Source of the DNA: Dactylis glomerata
Lineage: Eukaryota; Streptophyta; Magnoliopsida; Poales; Poaceae
Length of the DNA stretch: 64,000 nucleotides
Assembly (NCBI GenBank): GCA_007115705.1
Contig: QXEO01001033.1
Coordinates: 558,001 to 622,000 of the forward strand
Reading direction: 5' to 3'
Numbering within the stretch: the stretch's first letter is position 1; each line of letters starts with the position of its first letter. The notes under the pieces were generated by a model. That model saw nothing but the letters and a program-made list of their open reading frames with translations, was not told the origin of the DNA and did not search any database. Both the position numbers and the translations under genes were made by a program. Below, one piece after another: positions 11,193 through 23,293 of this stretch.

Positions 11193-13082
11193 AGAAAAGC
11201 ACTCTTGGGAGATAACCCAATGTTTTACTTTCAGTACTTTTTCTTTTATTTGAGTCTTGGAAGTCATTACTACTGTAATGACCGCTCCTTATCTTGTTTA
11301 TTTCGTTTTTGTGCCAAGAGAAGCCTCTAATTCGAGTGAGGTAAAGATTTGGGGATGTTGCTGTCCTGAAACTGTTTTTGGTGCTGCACCGTAAAAATTT
11401 GTGAAAATTCTCTGTATATCTTTTGGACCTGTGATTTCTTGTGCATATGCCCCACATTATATCCAAACTTTTGTTAGTAGAACACTTTTTGATTTGAGCA
11501 ACACAAAACCCCTCAAAAATTCGACCTTTGTCAGCTGTTCAGTTTTGACAGATTTCTGCCAATATTTGTGTTTGCCACTTTATCGCTTTCTTTTGAGTTC
11601 TTTTGATCATAAAACTTTTAGAGAAGTTGCTACAGTAGTATTTGCTATATATGTGGTGGTTTTGAGTTGAAACCTGAAGCAAAAAGAGGGTTGATTATAT
11701 GTTATGCTTGCACTAATGTTGCTAATAGAATTGTGTTAATTTTGTTTGAAGGAAGTTTTCAAGTGTAGGGATTGGAGAATGATGAGATGAGTTGAAGAAT
11801 GGACAAAATCTCAAGCTTGGGTATGCCCATGCATCACCCCAAGCAATATCCAAGAATTACAAGCATCAAAGCTTGGGGATGCCCCCGAGGCACCCCTTCT
11901 TCATCGGCAAAAATCAGGTCACCTTTCAAAATACTATATTTTTATTGCTTCATGCACTATGTGTTTTTCTTGGAGCGTCAGTTGTTTTAGTTTTCTTAGT
12001 TGGTTTAGTTTGTTTTTTTGCTGCAATAAATGGTTGGACCCCAACAAATTTCTTTTGGAGAAGTTGCCTTGCTTTTCATTTGCCAAGAACGCTCTAGTTT
12101 TCACTCTTATTAAAAATCGAGTGTTCTTCTTTTTCCGCTACTGCTTTTAGTTTTCATTTTCGCCTTGATTTGCGTTCAGACCTTGTCATATCTTTTCATC
12201 AAGGTGTATTTTTGCCTCTGATCTTTATTGGTTTTCATCAAAAGAGGTGTCTTTAAAAATTTCAAATGGTGTTGGAAAAGAGAAAAAGCTTTGTGCAAAA
12301 TAGTGGTACAAGAAGGAGCTTGTGTAGACTGCGGCTTAGGCTTTTTCATGTCATGCTTGATGTCTTTTTGATAGTATGCTTAGTGGTTTTGCTGTAGCAT
12401 GACTTGTCTCAAATAACTAAGATTGCTTAATGAGCCTTTAAAAAAAAATCATGCGTTGTTTTTATTGTATGGAAGCATTATCTTGGTTTTCTCCTTGATG
12501 CTTTATTTGGGTTGACTTGGCATGCTCACACATGTTAGACTCTTACAAAGTCGCCAATAGCCTTCATGATCATTTAGTTTTTGACTTTTGATGCCATCTT
12601 ATGCTTCTTTTAATGTCGCTTTGTCGCTTTGCATGATTTTGGCCATTATTGCTCTCTTAGTTGGTCGCTCCCAGTCTTTTGCTAGCCCTCACCTTGTACT
12701 GAGTATGAGCTCTACTCGTGCATCCAACTCCTAAAAGCCAAAGTTTGCCATTGTGTCCACTATAAACTCCTATGCATGGTATTTGTAAGTCATTCCAAAG
12801 TAAATTTTCATGTGCTACCTTTCAAAAACTTTCAACTACTTCTTGTTTTGTGCCACTGTTTTTAGCTCATGGGGACGTAGTGGTCGGATTTGCTATCTTC
12901 CATATTGCTTATTCCAAAAAAGAAAAAAAAATAAAAAAAAAGAAAGAAAAAAGGCACTCCTCCATGGAATGTGAATGTTGGTGGGCACCCGATGGAATCG
13001 GTTAGCCATGGTTTGAGAAAGGAAAAAAGGTGGGGAGGAGTGCCAAGTTTTATAAAAAGAGCACAAAAAGTGCCAAACTCTC

Positions 13083-13416
13083 TGACAAGGGTATAGCTAA
13101 TAGGGCCCGTTAGTTGAGTACCCCTAAAGCCCGTATAGCTAGGCCCAATTGTAATGATAGTCGAATACGAGTCTTTACCGTATATCGATATTGTAATCTG
13201 TATCGGACCCTACCCGATCCTCAAGACCTGGCCATCTATATATAGGGGCCAGGAGGGGGCGGTGTAGGCCAGATTGAAAGCAAGCCAGGTTGAACACCCA
13301 AGTTTACTTTCAACATACACCTATTTCGATTAACTTTACCTTCGAGTTCATCCGACGCCCTATCTCCCCGATCCTAAGTCCTTCATCTAGGGCATTTGTC
13401 GAGTTAACCCTCGTCA
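13083..13416 (+). mobile_element. Solo LTR of the Tat-type family
   Basis: A 334-bp LTR from TGACAAGGG to CCTCGTCA is flanked by the 5-bp duplication CTCTC (13078-13082 and 13417-13421). It matches the LTR at 2980-3314. It inserted in the non-coding internal region of A1 and later lost its body by LTR-LTR recombination. Confidence 0.92.
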
Positions 13417-14082
13417 CTCTCTCTCAAAAACTTGCTTCATTTTTGTATGGAAGATAGTAAGAACCCCATTGTCAGTCGTTGACAAAGACAACCACCTCTC
13501 AAAACCAATTTTTATCTCTCTGTTTGACAAATGAAAAGCTCTAGCACATGTTTAATCACTGCTTCCCTCTGCGAAGGGCCTTTCTTCTACTTTTATGTTG
13601 AGTCACCACCTTCTATCTTTATGCACCATTAAGAGAGCATAGTTGTCATTCTTAGTGTAATATGCATTGTCCCAAAGTTCATTGATTGATTCATATTGTT
13701 GGTTTCACTTGTTCTTAAATTATTTGTATCTAGTCGCCCTCTTAAACTTGAAGGTGTCCTATGCATTTATGTTTTGCTCTCCTTGAAGGACAAGCTGAAA
13801 ACTATTTGTATGTTTTTCCTTATGATTTGAACACACGTTTGACTTTCATTGTTTCATTTTCATGATCTTTTGTTTGTGTTCATTTGTATGTTTACAACAT
13901 GGTTGCTAAGTTCTTATTGTCAAGATTATATCTTCATGCCCATGTTTTAAGTTCTTATGATCCCAGCTCACAAATGCTTACATATATGATCAAGATTGTG
14001 TAGGTGCATGTCACCTCAAAAATTATTCTTTTGTTATCACTTACCTACTCGAGGACGAGCAGGAGTTAAGCTTAGGGATGCT

Positions 14083-15747
14083 TGATACGTCTCCAACGTA
14101 TCTATAATTTTTGATGCTCTATGCTTTTTTTTTACACCATTTGTCTATTGTTTCGTTACACTTCGTGGCACTTTTATGCATTTTCCGGAACTAACCTATT
14201 AACGAGTTGCCACAGTGCCAGTTCCCTGTTTTCTGCTGTTTTTGTGTTTCAGAAGTGATACACAGGAAATATTCTCAGAATTGGACGAAATAAGTTCCTG
14301 AAGTCTTATTTTACCCGGAAGCTTCCAGAGATCCGAAGAGGAGTAGGAGGTGGGCCACCAGGGGCCCACACGCCTAGCTGGCGCGGCCAGGGGCCTGGCC
14401 GCGCGAGCCTGGCGTGAGGCCACCTGGTCCCTCCTCTGACATCGCCCCTTCGCCTATAAAGACCCCCCGACGGAAAAAACCTAAGGACCCGATCAATTTT
14501 GCAGAACACATCGCGATCCGCCGCCGCCGTCGACCCGTAGATCGGGAGGGTCCAGAAGCTCTTCCCGGCACCCTGCCGGAGAGGGGAATCGCCACCGGAG
14601 GTCTTCTTCATCGCTATGCTTGCCTCCGAAGCGATGAGTGAGTCGTCTATCTTGGACTATGGGTCCATAGCAGTAGCTAGATGGTTGTCTCCTCCACCAT
14701 GTGCTTCATGTTTAGATCTCATGAGCTGCCCTACATGATTGAGATCACCGTTATGTAATTCTACATGTTTGGTTTGTTGGGATCCGATGAATATTGGTGT
14801 TTATGATTAAGTTGCTGTACTGAATTATATCTTTTGTTATCTCTATGTTGTTTATGATCTTGCATGCTCTCCGTTGTTAGTAGCTATCTTGGCCGAGTAG
14901 TTGCTAGTGACTTCAAGAGGGGGTATTTATGCTCGATAGTGGGTTCATGCCTCTATTTAACCTGGGGGAGTGACAAAAACCTCTAAGGTTGTAGATGTGC
15001 TGTTGCTACTAGGGAGAAAACAATATTCATATGCTCAAGGGCATATGCTTTGTTTACATTACACACTTTGCTTAATGTAATTATCTGTTGTTCGTAACTT
15101 AATACTTGTGGAGTTCTCGGATTGATTCGCCACAAGTGGATTATTAGTCATAGATGCAGTTGGATGGCGGTCTATGTATTTTGTTGTAATGCCCAGAGTA
15201 AATCTCATAGTGATCTTCTTGACATATCACGTTTATCTTTATTCTATCAATTGTCCAACTGTAATTTGTTTACCCAGCATGTGTTATTTATCTTATGGAG
15301 AGACACCACTAGTGAACTGTGGACCCCGGTCCTATTTCCATCATATTGCTATCACCTGTTTACTTTACTCGCACTGTTTACTTTACTCGCATACTATATT
15401 GTTTTCCACTCGATACACCCATAACCTTTGTTTCAAGCAAACCGGTGAGATTGACAACCTCATCGTAAGTTGGGAACAAAGTACTTTGTTGTTTGTGTGC
15501 AGGTTCTGCGTTGCAGCTAGCAAGCAAAGCTTAGACGAGGCGCCATATATAAATTATCCGGAGCTGTCGCAAGCTAGCAAGCATCACCTTCAGTCGTTTG
15601 TCTCTCCTCTTCAAGATCGACATACCTTGGTTTCTTAACTGAGGGAAAACTAGCTGCTATACTCATCATACCTTCCTCTTGAGGTTTCCAACGGGCTGGT
15701 TATCCACCACGCACAAGGACAGTCTGCTCTCACGTTAGCCACACGCA
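14083..15747 (+). repeat. 3' LTR of A1 (family A)
   Basis: It begins TGATACGTCTCCAACG right after the internal end GGGATGCT and ends ACACGCA. It parallels the 5' LTR along its full length. After it, the right end of the Harbinger element resumes. Confidence 0.88.
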
Positions 15748-15832
15748 GCAAGGGGCGGCTGGGGAGGATTTTAGACACCGATGCCCCAAACAGTGTTTGA
15801 AGGCCTTTGGGGAGCGAGTGGGGATGCTCTTA

Positions 15833-16279
15833 AAAGACATGATATGTACGCGATTGTGTGACTGTCCCGACGCATGTCCAACTGATCCATGGCATGATTG
15901 TTGTGTCTGTTCTAGATACGATAATGGAAACTTTAGGACTAGGCAAGCTAGCTAGTTCCGACCAGATTATTGGACCCGTTAAAAAAACAGATTATTGGAG
16001 CCGGCTTTAGTAGTATTTAAAGTCTGTAGTTTTGGCCTGTTTTTACAGGATAAATAAAAATTTAATATACCTACCCAATGCTAGTACCGACAAGATTAGA
16101 GTGGTTTTCCCATCCAAAACTAGTACTCCATTCAGAAACAAATACTAGAGCTAAAGCAAATTTCCCCTCGTCTTCCCAAACTAAATACTACTCTAGGTGT
16201 CATTCGATCAACTTGGTACTAGTTATATATTAAATAACATATTATTGTAAATTTAAATGTTATATTAGTGTATAGGTTC
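15833..16279. other. Spacer without a recognised gene
   Basis: AT-rich sequence after the Harbinger element. The only visible structure is a short repeated phrase, AGATTATTGGA, at about 15963 and 15988. No ORF with a known domain. Confidence 0.5.
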
Positions 16280-16359
16280 GCTTGAATCATACACTAAAAG
16301 ATGTCTAGATACATTCACTTTATAAAATTAAAATATCTTATATTTCCGAACAGAGGGAG
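16280..16359. mobile_element. Remnant of a Stowaway MITE
   Basis: The right half of a Stowaway element: AAAAGATGTCTAGA, then AAAATATCTTATATTTC and the terminal CAGAGGGAG followed by TA (16360-16361). The left half with CTCCCTCCG is missing. It resembles the right half of the complete MITE at 16710. Confidence 0.6.
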
Positions 16360-16361
16360 TA

Positions 16362-16707
16362 CGTCATGCGATCTTTTTTTTAATAATACGATTTTTTAAA
16401 TCATTTTCAGAAATAATATTATAACTTAGCTTTTTTCAGATCTAGAGCAGCTTCCTATCCGGTGAATGGGATAGGGACTAATCCTATCCGGCGGATGGGA
16501 TGCGTCCTTTTCCCGCGCGGCCCTGCATGCTGACACATCTTGTCGCGTCCGGCCGATAGAAAAGGTGCTAGTCGCATCCGGCCGATGGAAAAGATGCGCT
16601 ACCATCTCCCTGTCCGGACAGGATTATATTTTATAATTATTTCTGCATTTTTGCTAAACATAAATAATTTGTTGGACGGTCATTGTATACGTGTTACAAG
16701 TAAGAAG
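16362..16707. other. Spacer with short GC-rich repeats
   Basis: Between 16456 and 16590 the phrases CTATCCGG, GGATGGGAT and GTCCGGCCGAT recur with small changes, which suggests local duplication. No gene. Confidence 0.4.
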
Positions 16708-16709
16708 TA

Positions 16710-16865
16710 CTCCCTCCGTTTCAAAATATAAGATGTTTTAGATTTGTAAAGCAAATATATTTAGACATCTTTTAGTTTAGATTCACTCAAATATACACAT
16801 TAAAAGATGTCTAAACATATTTTCTTCATAAATTTAAAATATCTTATATTTAAAAACGGAGAAAG
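16710..16865. mobile_element. Stowaway MITE (Thalos-like), 156 bp
   Basis: Left end CTCCCTCCGTTTCAAAATAT, right end reading CGGAGAAAG, flanked by TA at 16708-16709 and 16866-16867, the usual Tc1/mariner target. The two arms pair over most of their length (ATAAGATGTTTTAGA against its complement). No coding capacity, as expected. Confidence 0.85.
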
Positions 16866-16867
16866 TA

Positions 16868-18660
16868 ACATTTTATGTCAGGGAGTGGCTGTCAACATGC
16901 CCCACCATTCATTTTAGTGGCACATGGTAAATTGTCCTTATCACACGCAACACGAGGAGGCTAGATCTACCATTATAATTCGAGGCCAAATACAAAATGT
17001 CCTATTCAGATGATAACACGAGGAGGCTAGGTCCAGCTATTGGCCGCATATTGACAGATTGGAGATGTCACGAGCAGCACGAGGAGGCTAGATCCACCTG
17101 TCATTTTCCTGCACTTTTTGAAAACGTATATGAAAATTTATTTCATTTTAATTGCAAAATGTCGTTATTAGACACAACACTAGAAGGCTACTTGCACCTA
17201 TTGGACACTTATTGACAAATTGTCGTTGTCACAAGATTGAAGGCGACACACGTATGGGGACGTGGGGACGTATCAGGCGAAAATAGGCTACTGCCTGAAA
17301 ATTGTAAAATTTGTGTCTAGACCATTAGATTGTGTACCAACTGATGTTATACATTGTTTTTCACCACATGTTTATGGAGAAAATTCCTTGAGCTAAGCTA
17401 TACTCTACAGAGTTTTCCCGTGCTTACATTCACTTATCGTTGAATCTTGCCATGGATGCAAAGAGCAACTAACGCATAACCATGAAGCATGAAGAAAAAA
17501 TCACGATTTCTCTTGGCTGTTTGAAACAGAAGAACATACGGACATAGTTGAGTTTGGGTTCACCATTACAAACAAAAATTTCCAATCTCAAGTTCATCAC
17601 CAAAAGAACCCAACAATCTAAAACCTACAGATACAATCCGTTGGAGCTAAGAATTTCGCAAGGATCACGAAAATCAATTGCATTATGAAAGAAACAAGGA
17701 AATTGTAGTTTTCTGGTGAGATGGAGTTTTTCTCCAAGAACAAGATTCAGATCCAAAATCGAAAAAAGAAGAACAAAAGAGACCACACAAAATCATTTGA
17801 ACCGTCCATTATTGCATATATATGTGGTTTGTAGAGAGATGCTCAGCGACAACGTGCATGTGACTGTCGATCGTAGGGAGTGGCATCGGGCATATGTCGT
17901 GGAGTGGCATGTGGCATGTGTCAACGTGCACGCTCAGCGACAACGTGTTTTTATGACGGAGACGGCTTCTGTCGTGGTTCGATATGTCGTCCTCCAGCAC
18001 ATATCGGATCTTTGTCACGCAGATCATAATTGAGGCATCGGATCTTTGTCACAGATCATCATAATGGGTTTCACTGTTTCACTCGTTCGTAAAAATGTTG
18101 TCTATATGCAACTTGAAAAGGAATCATGTCGATGGTATGAGCATGACTCGTTTGGTCCTGGTCCTGGCATCGGATCTTCGTTGGTCCACAATAATTGCGA
18201 TGGCCACTGTGTCTGGTCGACTGGTCCTGGTCCCGATCTTGCATCTGTCGTTCCAAAATAGGCGTGAAACGCGTGGCCCCTGCATCAATCGTCTGATATA
18301 CGTACCTATGTCCTTATGGACCATACACATGGGGTTGAGTAGACAGTCATATTTTCGGAAATTCGATTCGGAACAAGGAAGCATATGCTGTTGCTACTGG
18401 GATAAAATAATATTAAAAGGTTAAAAAATTCTGAATAAAAATTTAGTAAGCATATCTCGATATTTTATGTACGCCTAATACTTACAGCCTGTCTAAATTT
18501 ACAGAATATAGTACGTGCTCCTTCGAGAATGGATTTTTATAGCTCGAGCTGCATAGAAGCTATTTTTTGAATCTCTTAAAGTTTGAATTAAACAATTAAA
18601 GAAATTGAAAATACACTAGGTTGTAAAGAATAGTGTAATCTACCGGTGTGTAATTTTTTA
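16868..18660. other. Spacer with imperfect repeats, no recognised gene
   Basis: The motif CACGAGGAGGCTAG starts at 16951, 17017 and 17078. Further on, GCTCAGCGACAACGTG occurs at about 17839 and 17932. Short ORFs here (for example 17716-18033) have no known domain and are probably chance. Confidence 0.4.
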
Positions 18661-18672
18661 GGACGAAATGTG

Positions 18673-18800
18673 TTGTATTTTGAGCTCGGTAAAAATGACA
18701 AATCTAAATTTTTCATTGGTAAACACTAATGAGTAGTACTCCAAAATCTCCATTTGTCACTTTGTGAGATTTTATCGTTTTTACTAAGGGCAAAATACAA
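18673..18800. repeat. Foldback sequence, possible MITE
   Basis: TTGTATTTTG at 18673 and CAAAATACAA ending at 18800 are perfect inverted repeats; the pairing continues imperfectly over about 30 bp (GGTAAAAATGACAAA against TTTATCGTTTTTAC). The ends do not match a family I know, and no clear target duplication was found. Confidence 0.45.
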
Positions 18801-18803
18801 TGT

Positions 18804-19140
18804 CACTAGTAGAGATATGCTTATTAGGGTCAGTGCACATTTACTTAATGCAAAGCCATTGTTGAAAGCAGCGGTGCGGCAAAACTCGCAACGCCACTGT
18901 TAAGCCCGTAGTAATAACATTCAACCTAGAAAGCCATGTCGTCTGTATGTGCAACCTAGATTTAATAGCAAAGCGGCAATACCTTTCCACACGACCATTG
19001 TTAAGGTATTGGTGGCGGTATTCTTCCACAACAAGAGTGTGGAAGCTAATAGTGGCGTTGCTCCAAGTACCCACGCTCCTATTATACTTATCCCAAGATA
19101 GCCTAATGGGCCCACCAACTTGTGCCGCCATGTTTCATTG
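18804..19140. mobile_element. Possible end of a CACTA element
   Basis: CACTAGTAGAGATATGC at 18804 looks like a CACTA terminal repeat, and the following 300 bp has repeated short phrases in both directions (GCCACTGTTAAG, ACCATTGTTAAGG, GTGGCGG, AGTGGCG), as subterminal regions of CACTA elements do. The opposite end was not found, so this would be a fragment. Confidence 0.35.
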
Positions 19141-19859
19141 TGATGACTCCCAAGTGGATGAGATCAATTATAGTATCTGTTAATATAAAAAAGGTTGTCA
19201 AACCCACGAGGAGCTGAATATATTGGTTAGCAAGATTAACAAGAAAAAATAATATTAAAGCAGTTGTTTTTGGGTTTTATGTTTGAGTGTGCAAGTAAGT
19301 AAATAACAGAAATTAAATTTTGCAGAATGTAAATGCTCTTTTCAGAGAAAGCCCAATCATCTATGCAACAAGAGGACAAGCTCGAGTGTGCAACTATATG
19401 TGATAAATGTTCCCAGGGGCGGTATGGACTTATTAGCATATAAATTTCTAAGACAACATGTATAAGTATCTTGTCAAGTTTTATTCTCATCGGACGGAAC
19501 CAAAAGTAGGTGTAGCAATAATATTATTATGCTACAAAACCCCTAATGATTGTTCCTAAGGCCATTTGTATGATCACTTAGGGATACATTAAGACATAAA
19601 TGTCTAACCATTGTATAAAGTTCTAAGGTCCTCGATCAAGAACCCCCCTAAAAATAATGCTAAGTCTAAGAAATAGGTTTTTGTCTCTCCCACATTCCAC
19701 ATCCTCTTTATTACTCTAAGTTGCAGCCTATGAGCCCATAAATGTGAAGTAATATGCAGTTGATGTTCGCACATTACCATCATTGAACCACATAAAAGAT
19801 TAAAACTTAACCAAATACTCAATGCATATTATATAGAAATCATATCCAATTCATCCTAT
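19141..19859. other. Spacer without a recognised feature
   Basis: AT-rich, no ORF with a known domain. The right part may belong to the Copia LTR that follows. Confidence 0.4.
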
Positions 19860-21420
19860 GTCCCCATGAACAACGGGAACTAGTCACAATTGTCAAGCAT
19901 GATCCTGATCAGTGGGGTATGGATTACAACATAATCTGAAAGTATAACTTCACCACGAAATAATGACAAGATGACAAGCACAACAATTAGATTGTGTCAC
20001 TATGTTCCTATTGTTGCGTAGCTTTTCTAATGTCAGTATCGTATTCCTTAGACCATGAGATAATGTCACTCCCTAGTACCAGAAGATAGCTTTGATATCG
20101 CCAAATGTCACACCATAACAGGGTGATCATAAAGGTTTCTATCGCGTAATCCTAAATTATTTGTTGGGGGTTGCATGTATCGTGAGTAGGATTTGTCCCT
20201 CTCGTAACGGAGAGAGATACTCTAGGCCCACTCGATAATCAATATCCTACATCGCTTGCAAGCACATGATTAAGGAGTTAATCACAAGGTAATATTGGAT
20301 TAAATAAAAAAGTAAAGAGTAATTGTTGTGAATGAGATTGAACTAGGTCTGGCGATACCGATGATCAAATATCGGGCGAGTAAAATATCACGAGACAAAG
20401 GGAATTCTGATACAAGATTAATTGAATCTTGTCATCGTGGTTCAACCGATAATGATCTTTGTTAAGTGTGTGGGAGTCAATATGGATTTCCAGATCCTGC
20501 TATTGATTATTGATAGAGATCATATCCGCACATTCTCGAACTCATAGGGTCACACATTTAACGTGCATCAACCCTAGGGTAGAATGGATATCCGTGCATG
20601 TATTTTTGTTAGAAGTCACTGATGGGATCTAGGACATCACGAGTAGTTCCAAAATGGTACGGAGAATAAGATTCATATATGGGAAGTCAATTTTAGGGTT
20701 TCAAAAGAAATCTGGACTTTTTTGTATTGCACCAGAAGGTTCTAGAAGGTCTTGGAGTGGGGACCACTTTATTGTGTGGGACCACATGGTTCTAGGATGG
20801 CCAATGCGGCCATCCTTAGTGGCCCATGAGGCTGCACCCTACAGAGATAAGATCAAATAGTTTGAATTGATGAGATAAGATATTTTCCATTTAAAACAAA
20901 GAGATAAGACTTAGGGGAGAGGCTTCTCCCTTGCCTACCTACCTTCGAGCAACTCTAGCCGCCCCAGCCCCACAAAGGAGGGAAAGGGCAGGGCGCCGAC
21001 CCCTCTAGCCCTAGCCGGCTGCAATCTCTACTGCTCCTCCTCTCTCTTGAACACCGCATGTGTAGGTGAAGCCCTTCATGCGGATCTTCTCCAACATAAG
21101 CACCACGTCGTCGTGCTGCTGATCCCATCTACCACTCCGCCATATTTTGCTAGACAGAGGAGGAGTCGTTGGTTTGTTGCACATGTGCATCGCTCTGAGG
21201 CGTCGTTTGTTGCGACGCTTGGATCGAATGGGATCGCGAGGAGGATACTATAGTGTGACTACATCACCCATGTTCTCTTGAACATTACTGTTGTGTGATA
21301 TTCAAGGGAATGAAGATAAACTCTCCCTCTCGTTGTTTCTCATCTCATAGATTAGATCTTAGCTCCTATTTTGTTCGCTTTCGTAGGAATTTTTTGTTTT
21401 CTATGTTGCAAAACCCTACA
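19860..21420 (+). repeat. Old Copia LTR, BARE/Angela-like
   Basis: The order of short conserved blocks matches BARE-type LTRs: GACCATGAGATAATGTCACT, AACGGAGAGAGATACTC followed by GGCCCACTCG, GACAAAGGGAATTCTGATAC, TTCTCGAACTCATAGGGTC, then AGGGTTTCAAAAGAAATCTG and TTCTAGAAGGTCTTGGAGTG, and the end CGTAGGAATTTTTTG to ACCCTACA at 21420. Many differences from the young families indicate age. The left end is uncertain. After the LTR the phrase TTGGTAGAG could be a decayed primer site, but no coding region follows. Confidence 0.5.
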
Positions 21421-21607
21421 ACTGTACCATTGGTAGAGTATGAAATCATACCAGAACAAATAAATAGTAATGGTTTTAAAAACAAGAGTTGGCAATCATT
21501 CTAGAGAAAATTAGAATGGTCAATCCTTATAAAAAAATTAAAGTAGGTGACAAGCTTGGCCTTAAAAATAGTAGGCAATCTTCCCTCATCTAAAGGTATA
21601 ATTGGTG
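21421..21607. other. Short spacer before element B
   Basis: No gene. It ends in CATAG (21608-21612), the left target duplication of element B, and continues on the other side at 28589. Confidence 0.5.
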
Positions 21608-21612
21608 CATAG

Positions 21613-23153
21613 TGATACGTCTCCAACGTATCTATAATTTTTGATGCTCCATGCTTGTTTTTACACCATTTACCCGATGTTTCGTTACACTTCGTGGCAC
21701 TTTTATGCATTTTCCGGAACTAACCTATTAACAAGTGCCACAGTGCCAGTTCCCTGTTTTCTGCTGTTTTTGTGTTTCAGAAGTGATACACAGGAAATAT
21801 TCTCGGAATTGGACGAAACAAAAGCCAGAAGTCTTATTTTACCCGGAAGCTTCTAGAGATCCGAAGAGGAGTAGGAGGTGGGCCACAGGGGCCCCACACA
21901 CACAGGTGGCGCGGCCAGGCCCCTGGCCGCGCCACCCCTGTGTGAGGAGGCCCTGGCAGCCCTCTGACATCGCCCCTTCGCCTATATAAAGCCTCGGGAT
22001 GGAAAACCCTAGGGGAGTCGACAATTTTCCAGAAAGAGTTCCGCAGCTCCGCCGCCGCCGTCGACGAATTTCGGGGGACAGAAGTCTCTGTTCCGGCACC
22101 CTGCCGGGACGGGGAAGTGCCCCCGGAGCCATCTCCATCGTTCTCCATCGCCGTCTCCGCCGTCTCCATCGACCTCACCGCCATCTCCATCAACCTTGTT
22201 GTCTCCTATGATGAGGAGGGAGTAGTTCATCCCCGGGGCTAAGGGCTCTACCGGTAGCTATGTGGTTCACCTCTCTCTCCCATGATGTGATCTTTATGTG
22301 ATCGTGAGCTTTGTATCATGTTAAACAAGTAGATGTTATTATTCAGATGTTATGTGTACTCTAGTGGTGATTGTTAAAGTAATCTATTCCTCCTGCCTTG
22401 GTGTAACGGTGACAGTGCGTGCATCATGGTGGTACTTGGTTTAGGCTATGATTGTGATCTCTTGTGGATTATGAGAATAATTATTGCTATGATAGTTTGA
22501 GTGATCTATTCCTCCTTTCATGGTGTAATGTTGACAGTGTGTGCACCGTGTTAGTACTTGGTCTAAGTTGCAATGATTTCTATCTTGAGTTGTGATCTGA
22601 TTTGGATATCTCTATGAGTGGTGTTTGTCAAGTACTTGATGAACTTTAAGGGGTGCTTCTGTAGCCACTACGCAATGATTAGTGTTATTCAATAGGAGAG
22701 TAATTCAGAGTACCATAGTGGAGAGAAGTTGTTTATTTGTTCAATCATGTTATATTGGTGGGAGTGTGTCCACTAGTGAAAGTATGATCCCTAGGCCTTG
22801 TTTCCAAGCATTGCACACCGTTTACTTGCTATTTTGTTACTTGTTTGCTCGCAGCGATATTTATTTCACATCACGTTTGCTACTTATAATCATCACTACC
22901 GCTTGTATTTTACTATCTCTTCGCCGAACTAGTGCACCTATACATCTGACAAGTGTATTGGGTGTGTTGGGGACACAAGAGACTTTCTGTATCATAATTG
23001 CAGGGTTGCTTGAGAGGGATAGCTTTGACCTCTTCCTCCCTGAGTTCGATAAACCTTGGGTGATCCACTTAAGGGAAACTTGCTGCTGTTCTACAAACCT
23101 CTGCACTTGGAGGCCCAACAAGTGTCTACAAGAATAGAAGTACGTAGACATCA
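21613..23153 (+). repeat. 5' LTR of element B
   Basis: Begins TGATACGTCTCCAACG, ends GTAGACATCA. The first 360 bp or so match the family A LTRs closely, while the rest is clearly different (for example CTTGGTGTAACGGTGACAGT). A TATA box lies at 21982-21990. Confidence 0.93.
21982..21990 (+). promoter_or_regulatory. TATA box of the B 5' LTR
   Basis: CTATATAAA, about 370 bp into the LTR, in the same relative place as in family A LTRs. Probable core promoter of the element. Confidence 0.55.
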
Positions 23154-23163
23154 AGCTCTTTTC

Positions 23164-23181
23164 TGGCGCCGTTGCCGGGGA
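23164..23181 (+). other. Primer binding site, tRNA-Asp
   Basis: TGGCGCCGTTGCCGGGGA, 10 bp after the 5' LTR; complementary to the 3' end of plant tRNA-Asp including CCA. Confidence 0.92.
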
Positions 23182-23293
23182 GGTAAGGTAAAAGGTACTC
23201 ACATCCTCCTGTGTGAGTGCTCGAAGTTATTTCCTTTAGATTCTGCAATTACATCTTTTTGTTTCTTGTTTTTATTTTCACTAGTTAGGCTTA

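Larger units (their letters stand above)
8375..15747 (+). mobile_element. Non-autonomous Athila-like element A1
   Basis: Two LTRs of 1664 and 1665 bp (8375-10038, 14083-15747) enclose a 4-kb internal region. A tRNA-Asp type primer site follows the 5' LTR and the polypurine end GGGATGC precedes the 3' LTR. There is no gag, protease, reverse transcriptase or integrase. The only coding trace is an ORF with a membrane segment (10206-11192); the rest, 11193-14082, is non-coding apart from a solo Tat LTR. The LTR pair differs at a few dozen sites by eye, roughly 2 to 3 percent, so it is older than element B. Flanking bases (ACGGG left, GCAAG right) do not form a target duplication. Confidence 0.85.
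5991..15829 (-). mobile_element. PIF/Harbinger transposon, split by an Athila-like element
   Basis: The left end GAGCATCTCCACTCGC (5991) and the right end, which reads GAGCATCCCCACTCGC on the other strand (15829 inward), form terminal inverted repeats of at least 16 bp with one mismatch. Both are flanked by TTA (5988-5990 and 15830-15832), the usual 3-bp target of this superfamily. Without the inserted Athila-like element (8375-15747) it is about 2.5 kb long. It encodes a decayed transposase on the minus strand near its left end. It cannot be autonomous, because the transposase core is deleted. Confidence 0.85.

Noticed and set aside
20187..21253. Host gene, suggested by GC-rich sequence and short ORFs
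   Set aside because: The order of conserved blocks matches a BARE-type Copia LTR, which explains the stretch.
22682..23137. 151-codon ORF in both LTRs of element B
   Set aside because: It is kept because the two LTRs are recent copies of each other, not through selection; it has no domain and runs up to the LTR end.
23164..23181. tRNA gene
   Set aside because: The similarity to tRNA-Asp is only the 18-bp primer site complementary to the tRNA 3' end; no cloverleaf was seen here or anywhere in the window.
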